Positions 53,940 through 63,626 of a DNA stretch of 64,000 bases are shown piece after piece. Under the pieces are notes generated by a model that worked only from the letters and a program-made list of their open reading frames with translations, ran no database searches and had not been told where the DNA came from. How positions within the stretch are numbered: the stretch's first letter is position 1; each line of letters begins with the position of its first letter. Position numbers and translations under genes: made by a program. This DNA is from Veillonella sp. CHU740 (GTDB lineage: Bacteria; Bacillota; Negativicutes; Veillonellales; Veillonellaceae), in the NCBI RefSeq assembly GCF_003992055.1, contig NZ_RQVD01000008.1, positions 31,986 through 95,985 of the forward strand, written 5' to 3'.

Positions 53940-53971
53940 AATTATGATTCTCATTGAGAACGTGATATAAT
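53940..53971 (+). promoter_or_regulatory. Fur-box-like site and promoter before the M16 peptidase gene
   Basis: On the minus strand 53958-53940 matches the Fur consensus over a core of 12 consecutive bases (AATGAGAATCAT). A -10 element TATAAT (53966-53971) lies just downstream, so a bound Fur would cover the -35 region. Confidence 0.6.
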
Positions 53972-54012
53972 GGCTACATAGTATATTAGAAAGAGTATAA
54001 TGACGTTATGTA

Positions 54013-54050
54013 ACAACGGTTAGCCCTAATATAGTGGGGTTGGCCGTTGT
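54013..54050 (+). promoter_or_regulatory. 5'-leader hairpin of the M16 peptidase mRNA
   Basis: ACAACGGTTAGCCC (54013-54026) pairs with the segment ending at 54050 (GGGTTGGCCGTTGT) over 14 pairs, counting G-U pairs, with a small AT-rich loop. No T run follows, so it is probably a stabilising or regulatory leader stem and not a terminator. Confidence 0.5.
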
Positions 54051-54077
54051 ACTTAGTCTATAGAGAAAAGAGGTATT

Positions 54078-56987
54078 ATGAAATTAGATACAGTACATGC
54101 AGGCTTTCGCGTAGAACGCGTGGAAGCTGTACAAGAAATTAATGGTACAGCCTACTTGATGAAACATGAGCAGTCTGGTGCGCGCTTATTATATATCGAC
54201 ACAGAGGATACAAATAAAGTGTTCCATATTGCATTCCGCACACCGCCTCATGATAGTACAGGGGTAGCTCACATTTTAGAGCACTCTGTATTGTGTGGAT
54301 CCCGCAAATTTCCTTTGCGAGAGCCATTTGTAGAGCTAGTGAAAGGGTCTTTAAATACATTCTTAAATGCCATGACCTACTCCGATAAAACGGTTTACCC
54401 GGTGGCAAGTAAAAATGATGCAGACTTTCACAATTTGATGGATGTCTATTTAGATGCCGTATTATATCCTCGTGTAGCAAACGATCCAATGATCGTGATG
54501 CAAGAAGGTTGGCATTATGAGTTAGATACGCCAGAAGATCCGTTGACCTATAAAGGTGTTGTGTATAACGAGATGAAAGGGGTCTATTCCTCGCCAGATT
54601 CTCAGCTAGATCATCATAAGATGAAGGTCTTATATCCAGATACGACCTACGGACATGACTCTGGTGGATATCCTGAGAACATTACAGATTTGACCTATGA
54701 AAACTTTAAAGCGTTCTATGAGTCTTACTATCATCCGTCCAATAGTTATATCTACCTGTACGGGGATATGAACATTGAAGAAACATTGTCTTTTATCAAC
54801 GATGAATATTTATCTAATTTCCATGCCATCGATGTGAACTCTACCATCTCTATGCAAAGGCCATTAACTCAAGGTGTTGTAGCATCCTATCCATATGGCA
54901 TTGGACAAGAGGAAAGTGAAAGCGAAAAAACAATTCATTCCTTGACCTATGTATTCCCAGAAATGACATTTACCCAAAGTTTGGCCTTTGAAGTGCTTAC
55001 ACATGCCTTGTTGACATCTGGATCTGCTCCGTTGAAAGAAGCGATTGTAAAAGCCAATATTGGCAGTGATGTGAGTGGCTATTATATGGATGGTATTCGT
55101 CAGCCATTACTTGAAATTAGCGTAACTGGTTCTGAGTTAGATAAGCAAGGACAGTTGCAAGAGGTAGTGGAAAGTACGTTACGTCAATTAGTGGATGCAG
55201 GATTGGATAAAGAACTATTAGAAGCATCCTTAAACCGCATTGAGTTTACGTTACGTGAAGCTGATTTTGGTGGTCGTCCTATCGGTCTTGCCTACGGATT
55301 GCGTGTCATGGATAATTGGCTCTATGACGAAGATCCAATTGAATTATTGCGCTACGAGCCTGTACTGAAAGAGATTCGTGAAGGATTGCAAACAGATTTC
55401 TTTGAAAACTTACTTCGTACATACATCTTAGATAATACCCATAAAGCATTAGTTTCTTTGTATCCGCAAAAAGGATTACAAGAAGAAAAAGAAAACCAAG
55501 AAAAAGAAAAGCTAGCTGCTATCAAAGCGAATATGAGTGCAGAGGAAATCCAACACATTGTGGATCAAACGGCAAAATTAAAAGACATGCAAATGACGCC
55601 AGATACGGAAGAAGCACTGGCGACGATTCCGTTGTTGGAACTTTCAGAGATTTCACCAACGGTAGCTGTGACACCACGTCGTGAAATCGACCATAAAGGA
55701 ATTCGTATTCATCACATTGATGTACCAGCTCGTGGTATCAACTATGTAAGTTTACATTTCAATATGGAAGCCTTACAGGAAGAAGAAGTATTCTATGCGG
55801 AATTGCTGTCTGATGTATTAGGGCGTTTGGATACAGAACGATACACCTATACAGAAGTAGCAAAAGAAATCAACCTCCACCTAGGTGGCTATACGATGGA
55901 TATTTTGCCTGTGTCTATCTATAATGAACGAGATGCATTCGTACCATTAGCGGTGGTTCGCAGTAAAGCCTTGGCCTCCAATATAGGTCATTTAACATCT
56001 ATCTTAGGGGAAATCATTGGCCGTACGAAATTTACGGCACAAGACCGTTTAGTAGAATTGTTGAAAGAAACGAAAGCAATCTGGGATACCGAAGCATTCC
56101 GTCGTGGTAATACAATCGTTACTAATTTATTGCTGGCACAAGTATCTAACATTGGCAAATTCCGTGACCAAGATACATTGGGCTACTTCCGTCAATTAGT
56201 GCAAGTGTTAAACGATGAAACGGCTCTTTCTGGTGTAGCAGAGCAGTTGATGAAAGTGCAACAACGTTTGTTCCGTAAAGATAACTTAGAAATTTCTTTC
56301 GTAGGTACAGACGAAGAATTAGCTGCTTTCTTAGATCATTTAGATGCCATTACCAATGTGTTAAGCGACGATACTTGGGAAGCACAATTGAACATGACTG
56401 CTTCCTATGTAAACGAAGGCTTAGCTACTTCTGGTAAAGTGCAATATGTGGCTAAGGGTGGTAACTTCCGTGACCATGGTGGTACGCATACCGGTACTAT
56501 GAGCGTATTGGAAACGATGTTGCGCTATGATTACTTATGGAATCTAATTCGTGTACAAGGCGGTGCATACGGTGCTTTTGCGAACTTCCATAATAATGGT
56601 AATATGGTATTCTGTTCCTATCGTGATCCAAATTTAGAAAATACATTGAAAGTCTATGATGGACTGCCAACATATTTGCGTGAATTAGAATTGTCCCCAC
56701 GTGAAATGCGTAAATATATCATTGGTACAATGAGCAGCCTAGACTTATCAAATACTCCATTCCTACAAGCCGCACGGGCTATGAGCTTGTATTATAGCCA
56801 AACCGACGAAGCACAAATGACAGCCTTCCGCCAACAAGTGTTAGACACAACGGTAGAAGAATTACAAGGCTTATCAGATGTCATCGAAGCTGTATTACAA
56901 GACAACCACATCGTAGTGATGGGCAATGAACAACGCATCAAAGAAGCGGGTCAACTCTTTGATCAAGTCAATAACTTACCACAATAA
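54078..56987 (+). CDS. M16C zinc metallopeptidase, presequence-protease-like
   Basis: The 969-residue protein belongs to the pitrilysin/PreP group. The inverted zinc motif HxxEH is HILEH (H65, E68, H69), followed by GSRKFPLREPFVELVKGSLN and LNAMTYSDKTVYP. It has the M16C-associated central helical region (about 460-520) and a second, inactive half. Such enzymes degrade unfolded peptides in a closed chamber. There is no signal peptide. The start follows AAAAGAGG. A Fur-like site upstream suggests a link to iron, perhaps peptide or haem-carrier turnover, which is inference. Confidence 0.9.
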   Translation: MKLDTVHAGFRVERVEAVQEINGTAYLMKHEQSGARLLYIDTEDTNKVFHIAFRTPPHDSTGVAHILEHSVLCGSRKFPLREPFVELVKGSLNTFLNAMTYSDKTVYPVASKNDADFHNLMDVYLDAVLYPRVANDPMIVMQEGWHYELDTPEDPLTYKGVVYNEMKGVYSSPDSQLDHHKMKVLYPDTTYGHDSGGYPENITDLTYENFKAFYESYYHPSNSYIYLYGDMNIEETLSFINDEYLSNFHAIDVNSTISMQRPLTQGVVASYPYGIGQEESESEKTIHSLTYVFPEMTFTQSLAFEVLTHALLTSGSAPLKEAIVKANIGSDVSGYYMDGIRQPLLEISVTGSELDKQGQLQEVVESTLRQLVDAGLDKELLEASLNRIEFTLREADFGGRPIGLAYGLRVMDNWLYDEDPIELLRYEPVLKEIREGLQTDFFENLLRTYILDNTHKALVSLYPQKGLQEEKENQEKEKLAAIKANMSAEEIQHIVDQTAKLKDMQMTPDTEEALATIPLLELSEISPTVAVTPRREIDHKGIRIHHIDVPARGINYVSLHFNMEALQEEEVFYAELLSDVLGRLDTERYTYTEVAKEINLHLGGYTMDILPVSIYNERDAFVPLAVVRSKALASNIGHLTSILGEIIGRTKFTAQDRLVELLKETKAIWDTEAFRRGNTIVTNLLLAQVSNIGKFRDQDTLGYFRQLVQVLNDETALSGVAEQLMKVQQRLFRKDNLEISFVGTDEELAAFLDHLDAITNVLSDDTWEAQLNMTASYVNEGLATSGKVQYVAKGGNFRDHGGTHTGTMSVLETMLRYDYLWNLIRVQGGAYGAFANFHNNGNMVFCSYRDPNLENTLKVYDGLPTYLRELELSPREMRKYIIGTMSSLDLSNTPFLQAARAMSLYYSQTDEAQMTAFRQQVLDTTVEELQGLSDVIEAVLQDNHIVVMGNEQRIKEAGQLFDQVNNLPQ

Positions 56988-57044
56988 TACAAGAGTAGAA
57001 GTAGTTTACCTATGAAAATACTAATATAGAAACTACTCATATAG

Positions 57045-57090
57045 AAAAGCCATACCCTAATCTGGAAATAGATATGGGTATGGCTTTTGT
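57045..57090. terminator. terminator, left copy of a repeat flanking the receptor gene
   Basis: AAAAGCCATACCC and GGGTATGGCTTTT form the stem, with an 18-base loop. It is nearly identical over 46 bases to 61943-61987, differing by one C. Confidence 0.85.
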
Positions 57091-57160
57091 GCTGTTATAA
57101 ACAATTGACAGATTATAGATTGTATAGCCTTAATAATTTATAAGAGGGATGATTTATTTC

Positions 57161-57190
57161 TTGACAGTACCTATTTGAAAGGCATATAGT
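57161..57190 (+). promoter_or_regulatory. promoter of the receptor gene
   Basis: TTGACA (57161-57166), 18 bases, TATAGT (57185-57190). The Fur-like box starts at the next base. Confidence 0.75.
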
Positions 57191-57209
57191 AAATATGATA
57201 ATCATTACT
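57191..57209 (+). promoter_or_regulatory. Fur-box-like operator of the receptor gene
   Basis: ATGATAATCATTA lies at the centre; 14 of 19 positions match the classical Fur consensus, with 12 in a row. It covers the expected transcription start. Confidence 0.75.
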
Positions 57210-57233
57210 AATTTATGAAAGGATGTGTTGTAA

Positions 57234-60200
57234 ATGTATAGAAGTAAGAGAGCGTGGATATCAGGGGCTATAGCATCTTGGTGTTTACTTTCATTAAGCA
57301 GTGTGCAAGGTGCAACAGCAGATTCTGTATATGTAAGTGCAAATCCAATTATAGAAAGTTTAAAAGATGAAAGTTTATCAACAACAGTGATTTCAAAAGC
57401 AGATATTGTTAACAAGCAAGCTAAATCTGTGGAAGATATTATTTTTACTGAAACAGGGGTAAGTCGAACTGTAGATGCTATGGGTCGAGTGGCTCTATCA
57501 ATTCGTGGAGCAGAGCCTCGTCATACGCTAATCCTAATTAATGGTCAGCCAGTGATGGGTGAGATGGAAGCCTATTTAGGTCAAGGGGATGAATTGCAGC
57601 GTTTAGGTGCAGAATCCATTGATCGTATTGAGGTTATCAGAGGTGCTTCTTCCGCTAAATATGGAGCGAATGCCATGGGTGGAGTCATTAACGTGGTAAC
57701 TACAAAACCGACTAAACATAGTCAACTGGAGTTGAATGTAGAAGGACGTAGAATAAAAGGCGACCATGGAGTGTTACCTTATAAGAATATATTTATTAGA
57801 GCTAATTCCGGAAATATAGGGAAAGGTAGAGTTTCTTTATATAGTAGTAAACGGGATATTATGCCTATTTATAGTCAAAAAGAGTTTATAGGGGCTATGA
57901 ATCAATCGGGGAGTGTGCATAATGCATTACGATACTATGGAGATATTAAAGAGCTAGGATTTCATGCTGAGTATGATGCCAATGCAAATCATCATTTCAG
58001 TGTACAGTCTACACATTGGAAGGAAGATACAAATAGGGATATTAAACATTCCAATGATGCTCCTGATCCAGTAGTACATTATGGAAGAAATATAGAACGA
58101 TGGAGACATCAACTTACATATGCAGGAAATAATCAAAAAAATCTAGACTGGAAAGTTGATCTATCTATTTATAATCAGAAAGAATTTGATAAAACGATTT
58201 CATCCACCGCTATCTTTTCTCCCTATGAAGGCAAGAATACGCTGCATTATATTGATGATGTGAAGCACCGTGAATGGAAATTAAATGCCACTTTAAATCA
58301 ACAAGTAGGTAACCATCATTTTCTATTCTACCGAGTGGGCTATAGTGAAGAGAACGGCTCAGGTAGTCGGTTGAAAAGTGCGAAGTCTATATATACAAGA
58401 TATATAAATCCATGGGACTTTGATAAAAATCTTCATAGTGATAAAGGTGTTGGTGAGCCTAGTTCCAAAGTCTATGATTATGCATTATATCGTGATGAAG
58501 CAGATATACCACAATATGATCAGGCTTATGAATTATATGGGTATAAAAATCAGCAAGGGAAGGCAGTCATTCCTAGCTATACTTATCAGGATTATACCAA
58601 CGATGTAGAAGATGAAGATAGAATTCATACATTTGCAGAAGAATTGCGTGCTGAAAATGAAAGTCTACGAACACCTAATGAGGATGGTGATTTGCCAGAT
58701 GATGATATTATTATGCGTCGATACTATGATGCAAAAACATTAAAATGGCATGGGAAAACATTTACAGAAGAGGGAACCAGTCGTAGAAATCGTCAGACCA
58801 TTGGTACTTCAAATATTAGAAAAATGAATATTGCTATTTCAGATTTTTGGCAGTTAAATAAGAATACATTCTTCACACCTATCCTTCGATGGGACAATAG
58901 TAATTTATTCGGCAATACAGTGACATTTAATTTAGGGCTAACTCATTATGTACATGGTAATAGAAACTATCGAATCAAAACCAATGTAGGAACTGCCTAT
59001 ACAGAACCAGGTATGGGGGAATTATACTATAACTGGGAAATGTATGCAGGGATGCCATATGATTTTGGTGTTGGTAAGTTAGGCTATTATTGGATTGGCA
59101 ATCCTAATTTAAAACCAGAAAAATCTATCAATGTAGACCTAGGCTTTGAATATGATACGAAACGATTACACAGTCGTATGATGGTGTTCCATAATGATAT
59201 TAAAAATTATATGACAACCTATTTTACTGGGAAGTTGATGAACTTTAATCCAGATGCAGGTAAGAATACGTGGATGACTCCTCCAGATATGATTTATAGC
59301 TTTAAAAATATAGGGAAAGCTGAAATTACAGGCGTAGAAGGAGAAATAAAATATGCCCTCAACACTAACCTTTCTACACGACTCGGCTATACCTATTTGC
59401 ACGCTCGTAATATCAGTGATCCAACGATGCCGGCACAGTTATTAAATAAACCTGTACATAAAATCGATATAGGATTGCAGTATGAAAATAAAAAATCTGG
59501 TTGGCAAGCATCTCTTTGGGGAGATTACTATATTCATATGTTAGATAGTAATACCATTGCTAATAATGGTAACTATGTACATAATGATTTGGGCAATGGA
59601 GATTCACAATATGCTTTTGCAGAAAAAGGGAAACAAACTTACGAAAGTAAAAGCTTTGCTATTTGGAATGCTATAATCCAAAAGAAAATAGGAAAAGATT
59701 CCCTTGCCTACATAGGTGTTGATAATATCTTTAATCATCGTGATGATGCCCAAGCTCATCAAGAGCGAATGTATAAAGTAGGTTTACACATGAAATTTGG
59801 GGCGGATAGTAGTGAAAGCAGCTACCAACGAATTACAAAATTATCACAGAAAACTTCTAATACGCCGTTGAATTGGTTCATCCGTCAAGAATCTATCCAA
59901 GAACCTCTTACATTTTATGGTTCCTATCGTGGTACGTGGAGTAGTTTTACAGGTAAAGAAAAACCATCAGAAGCTAGGGTGACAGCAACAAGCACAATAG
60001 GAAATGCGTATAAAAACTATTTAGAAAAGGCTAATCATGGTTATAGTTCCTCAGTACAGGTAGGAGTGAAAGGAACTGTGACTAAAGATACCTCGATAGA
60101 TGTTGCGGTAGAGGCTAAATCATATAAGGGAAAAGAACAGTCAATTGATGCTGGAACGCATGCAGGTATACAATCAGTAACGGTAAAACGACTAGAAGTC

Positions 60201-61931
60201 AAGCATCATAAGAATAACTGGAAATGGTCGGTTGGTCGTTTATATGAAGCCCTTGGCACGACTGGATACTGGTTTAATGATTCCTATGATGGTGTGAGAG
60301 CCATATGGTCAAGCCCGATGACAGAAGTACGGATGGGATATGGAGATTTCCATCGTAGTACGGGTATTACCGATTCTGCTTATACACATGCCGTTAAAAC
60401 ATCGTTTACTAGACCACCAACAAAAGATGAATGGTTAGGACAAGGTTCATTTGATAAGACGGGCTTAACAGGAGAGTATACAGATGGTAGTGTGCATGTA
60501 AATAATTTTAAAACACTACGTGATAAACTAGAAGCAGCTCAATCTCCAGAAGAGGAAAAAGCAGTTATAGACACATATATGAAGGTCATTGAAAAAGATG
60601 ATCCTAAATTGTATGAAAAATTACATAATCGAAGTGGTCAATACTATATGAATAGTTTCATATGGAGGAAAGTGACTGTTACTAATACGGCTGGTCAAGT
60701 TATAGGTGAATATATGACTACGGACTTGCCGCAAGTATATACTAAGAGCGCTTCTGATGATACAGCATTGTTAGAAAAAGATGCTACAAAAGCTTGGGAT
60801 GTAACAATGCAAGTAGGAGAAAATAAGGAGGATTGGTCCAAGTATGTATCTAATTCTGGATTGTTAAAGGATGGATCTTATAAACTACATTCAGACTTTT
60901 ATGGGTATGGAACCTATTTAGGGAATGATGTGCTAGAGGATTTGGGAACGACGAATCGTGGTAAACGGTACGGTGGAATCATTGCATCTAAGTTTGATGC
61001 TTCCAAATTTGTTCGTATGACACAAGAGGAAGCGAAAGCAAAAGCAATTACATCGCTTTGGAATAAAGATACAGCATGGATGACATTGACTAAGAAACTA
61101 CCTAATGGGTCTAGAGCGACTGGATTCGTGAAAAGTAATATTTCGCCGTTGGCTAAACGTGTCTTATTGTTGTTAGCGAGTGATCTTTGGAAACCAGAGA
61201 ATAATAGTTCACTTCCTTTACACGTATTGGAACAAGAAGGGTATCGTATTCCTATTGTTGGTAATGTACTGGTTCAAGATACGATTCCATCTGTTAATAA
61301 AGCGTTCTTTACACAACTCAAACATCAAATAAATAATCACTGGGGTGTACAAGCTTGGTACATGCGATCAATACAGGATTCAACTAATACATTGCAGTAT
61401 GCGAATGCTTCTGGAAATGATGTGTATCAATATAATCAGGTGGCTAATGTGCTCGGAGTAGGCCTATTATGGAAGCCATCTGATACGTTAATTGTGTCAA
61501 CAGATATAGGACAAAATAGAACATCTTTTGGTAAATATTTAAATGGTGAGACTCAATATACCTATGATAATAGTGTTATTACTTCCAAAGGTAGACGTAT
61601 TGGTTCATACCCTAAATTCTGGACGATTCGGTTAGATGTAGGCCATCCAGAACAGAACTATGTTGGTTCCTGGAATGCATATGCAGACTATAAATACTTT
61701 GAGCATGGATCATTTATCGGTGGTAATGGAACTAATGCATTGCCAGATCGTTATTTAGATGGAGTACAAAGCTTTACTGTAGGTGGTAGATATACACCAG
61801 TGCAGAATGTGAATGTATATGCATCTTATACATTCAATGCAAAAGGTATTCATAGTAGAGATACTTTATATGGAGGAGAAAAATTTGACTTAGGTGATTA
61901 TACTAAGATAGCTGTTGAATATAAATTCTAA
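57234..61931 (+). CDS. giant TonB-dependent receptor fused to a second, porin-like barrel
   Basis: The 1565-residue protein has a signal peptide (about 1-27). A TonB-dependent receptor plug follows (about 40-165), with SVEDIIFTETGVSRTVDAMG, SIRGAEPRHTLILINGQPVM, IDRIEVIRGASSAKYGANAM and GGVINVVT. A receptor barrel runs to about residue 855, ending YKVGLHMKFG, a typical barrel end with terminal phenylalanine. Then come about 700 further residues. These look like a separate outer-membrane barrel: VGRLYEALGTTGYWFNDSYD, GVRAIW, VRMGYGDF, ADYKYFEHGSFIGG, and a final IAVEYKF ending in phenylalanine. A large soluble insert lies at about 1060-1350. Usual receptors are 600-900 residues. AAAGGATG precedes the start. 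A Fur-like box suggests an iron or haem substrate. No tonB/exbBD genes are nearby. Confidence 0.85.
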   Translation: MYRSKRAWISGAIASWCLLSLSSVQGATADSVYVSANPIIESLKDESLSTTVISKADIVNKQAKSVEDIIFTETGVSRTVDAMGRVALSIRGAEPRHTLILINGQPVMGEMEAYLGQGDELQRLGAESIDRIEVIRGASSAKYGANAMGGVINVVTTKPTKHSQLELNVEGRRIKGDHGVLPYKNIFIRANSGNIGKGRVSLYSSKRDIMPIYSQKEFIGAMNQSGSVHNALRYYGDIKELGFHAEYDANANHHFSVQSTHWKEDTNRDIKHSNDAPDPVVHYGRNIERWRHQLTYAGNNQKNLDWKVDLSIYNQKEFDKTISSTAIFSPYEGKNTLHYIDDVKHREWKLNATLNQQVGNHHFLFYRVGYSEENGSGSRLKSAKSIYTRYINPWDFDKNLHSDKGVGEPSSKVYDYALYRDEADIPQYDQAYELYGYKNQQGKAVIPSYTYQDYTNDVEDEDRIHTFAEELRAENESLRTPNEDGDLPDDDIIMRRYYDAKTLKWHGKTFTEEGTSRRNRQTIGTSNIRKMNIAISDFWQLNKNTFFTPILRWDNSNLFGNTVTFNLGLTHYVHGNRNYRIKTNVGTAYTEPGMGELYYNWEMYAGMPYDFGVGKLGYYWIGNPNLKPEKSINVDLGFEYDTKRLHSRMMVFHNDIKNYMTTYFTGKLMNFNPDAGKNTWMTPPDMIYSFKNIGKAEITGVEGEIKYALNTNLSTRLGYTYLHARNISDPTMPAQLLNKPVHKIDIGLQYENKKSGWQASLWGDYYIHMLDSNTIANNGNYVHNDLGNGDSQYAFAEKGKQTYESKSFAIWNAIIQKKIGKDSLAYIGVDNIFNHRDDAQAHQERMYKVGLHMKFGADSSESSYQRITKLSQKTSNTPLNWFIRQESIQEPLTFYGSYRGTWSSFTGKEKPSEARVTATSTIGNAYKNYLEKANHGYSSSVQVGVKGTVTKDTSIDVAVEAKSYKGKEQSIDAGTHAGIQSVTVKRLEVKHHKNNWKWSVGRLYEALGTTGYWFNDSYDGVRAIWSSPMTEVRMGYGDFHRSTGITDSAYTHAVKTSFTRPPTKDEWLGQGSFDKTGLTGEYTDGSVHVNNFKTLRDKLEAAQSPEEEKAVIDTYMKVIEKDDPKLYEKLHNRSGQYYMNSFIWRKVTVTNTAGQVIGEYMTTDLPQVYTKSASDDTALLEKDATKAWDVTMQVGENKEDWSKYVSNSGLLKDGSYKLHSDFYGYGTYLGNDVLEDLGTTNRGKRYGGIIASKFDASKFVRMTQEEAKAKAITSLWNKDTAWMTLTKKLPNGSRATGFVKSNISPLAKRVLLLLASDLWKPENNSSLPLHVLEQEGYRIPIVGNVLVQDTIPSVNKAFFTQLKHQINNHWGVQAWYMRSIQDSTNTLQYANASGNDVYQYNQVANVLGVGLLWKPSDTLIVSTDIGQNRTSFGKYLNGETQYTYDNSVITSKGRRIGSYPKFWTIRLDVGHPEQNYVGSWNAYADYKYFEHGSFIGGNGTNALPDRYLDGVQSFTVGGRYTPVQNVNVYASYTFNAKGIHSRDTLYGGEKFDLGDYTKIAVEYKF

Positions 61932-61942
61932 CGGACATATTA

Positions 61943-61987
61943 AAAAGCCATACCTAATCTGGAAATAGATATGGGTATGGCTTTTGT
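61943..61987. terminator. terminator, right copy of the repeat flanking the receptor gene
   Basis: AAAAGCCATACC and GGGTATGGCTTTT, with the same loop as the copy at 57045-57090. It lies 11 bases after the receptor stop. Confidence 0.88.
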
Positions 61988-62149
61988 GGATTTAGGATTA
62001 ATAATACCATAAATTGTCTTTAATGATATAGTTCCAACCTATTCTATGTATCATATACTCAAACAATTTACAATTGAATTGACCGTATATGAAGAGATAC
62101 AGTAGAATATAAGTAATATATTGTTTGTATTTCATAAGGGGGAAATGCG

Positions 62150-62860
62150 ATGCTAAAAAAATGTTTAGTAAGTTGTCTAGCAGTAAGTTCCTTACTGTTC
62201 ACGGCGGTACATGCATACGATTACAACGAGTATGATCAAAAGTTAGTGAACAGAATGTCTGGAGAATGGAAGAATCTAGATGGTCAAGTGGTGTTTAATA
62301 TCCAAAATGGATATATTAATGGGGCCCAAGTGCTAGATGTAGCAGCATTAGCAGGTAATCGTAGCTTTGGTGTTGGGAACTTTATTATACATGAAGCGGT
62401 AGGAAATCGCCCATTGCGTATGAGCTTTGCTAGTTTAGACAATAGTGCTGGTCGAATTGTTTATAATGGCCAGGCATTATTTAGAAAAGTGCCAGTACCA
62501 TATTCTGAAAGTGTATCTGGTATACATATTGGATCTACGAAGGATGAAGTGTTACAGACTTTTGGTAGGCCAACGAAAACATGGGGAAGTGACTTTGATG
62601 AAAACTGGGAATACTCAAATTATAAAATGAGAGTTAGACTTGGTGGGGGCGCTGTTACAGCAGTGTCGATGTTTGAGGGAAGCCCACTCAGATTTGATAC
62701 ATCTGGTTTAAGCTTTGGTGACGGTAAATACGAATTTATGAATGTTTATGATATTCATAATAGTGGTGGAGCTGCCATGAAAGTATTATCTACAGGAGAG
62801 ATTATTTCATATAATAAAGGCATGGGTTTCATGGAAATTACCCTAGATCCGATGACTTAA
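62150..62860 (+). CDS. exported protein with a BamE-like module
   Basis: The 236-residue protein has a signal peptide ending AVHA (about residue 22). Residues about 25-105 are strand-rich (MSGEWKNLDGQVVFNI). A module GIHIGSTKDEVLQTFGRPTK with strands after it recalls both BamE/SmpA folds and the repeated module of the exported family at 43.6-45.8 kb. Start ATG 62150 follows AAGGGGGAAA. The function is unknown. Confidence 0.7.
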   Translation: MLKKCLVSCLAVSSLLFTAVHAYDYNEYDQKLVNRMSGEWKNLDGQVVFNIQNGYINGAQVLDVAALAGNRSFGVGNFIIHEAVGNRPLRMSFASLDNSAGRIVYNGQALFRKVPVPYSESVSGIHIGSTKDEVLQTFGRPTKTWGSDFDENWEYSNYKMRVRLGGGAVTAVSMFEGSPLRFDTSGLSFGDGKYEFMNVYDIHNSGGAAMKVLSTGEIISYNKGMGFMEITLDPMT

Positions 62861-63030
62861 TAGATTTGATTAATACGATTAATTGTGCCTAGAAAGACCT
62901 TACTGTCAGAATCTATCAATAGGTCTGCAATTGTTGATATCGTAGATATGCATACAGCACAAATAATATAAGTACTAGACTGTATAGATTAGAGTAATTA
63001 GCCTAAGTGTAGAAAAGAGGAGGTTTTTAT

Positions 63031-63459
63031 ATGAAATCTGCATTTAAATTGGTATTAGTCACTTTGGTAGTGTGGTTAGGTGCACTATCACTGACTCCAG
63101 TAGACGCAAGTGTGGCTAATGACCCTGGATATGTACGTATTTATCGTCAGGGGGCATCGACATTCTACTTGAATAAACGATCCATTGCTATTGAAAACTA
63201 TCATCCACCATACTATCGTTTATCTGTCACGACTCGTACTGAATATGATCCGAGTTTGAGACTACCAGAGAGCACAGAAGATGGTTCTAGATTAGTGTTT
63301 GACTATAATTATGATGATAAAACAATTGCTTTAGTAGGGTCTAGAAGAGGAATTCGACCTATAGATGTATCAAGAGGTGAAGATTGGCAGTACCCAGCAG
63401 AAGCGAAAGCCGCTGCACTTGCAGCATTCCGTGTAGTTTACGGCATTCCATTTTATTAA
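63031..63459 (+). CDS. small exported protein of unknown function
   Basis: The 142-residue protein has a clear signal peptide (about 1-28, ending VDAS) and a small mature domain with YVRIYRQGASTFYLNKRSI and VFDYNYDDKTIALVGSRRG. No family is recognised. AGAGGAGG precedes ATG 63031. It resembles other short surface or periplasmic proteins in the neighbourhood only in size and export. Confidence 0.65.
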   Translation: MKSAFKLVLVTLVVWLGALSLTPVDASVANDPGYVRIYRQGASTFYLNKRSIAIENYHPPYYRLSVTTRTEYDPSLRLPESTEDGSRLVFDYNYDDKTIALVGSRRGIRPIDVSRGEDWQYPAEAKAAALAAFRVVYGIPFY

Positions 63460-63527
63460 TAAAAATCGTATAACGTATTGAATGCTTAGATAATAAGCTA
63501 AAAAACTACAATAAAACAATGTCTAAT

Positions 63528-63574
63528 AAAACAGAGGAATGTTGATCAACATGTGTCAACATTCCTCTGTTTTT
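63528..63574. terminator. bidirectional terminator
   Basis: AAAACAGAGGAATGTTGA and TCAACATTCCTCTGTTTT form a perfect 18-bp stem around a 10-base loop, with A and T runs outside. It separates the small exported protein (+) from the minus-strand fragment. Confidence 0.9.
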
Positions 63575-63626
63575 ATACTTGTAATAAGAAAAAAGTTTTA
63601 TTTTTCAATATTTAATATGTACATAA

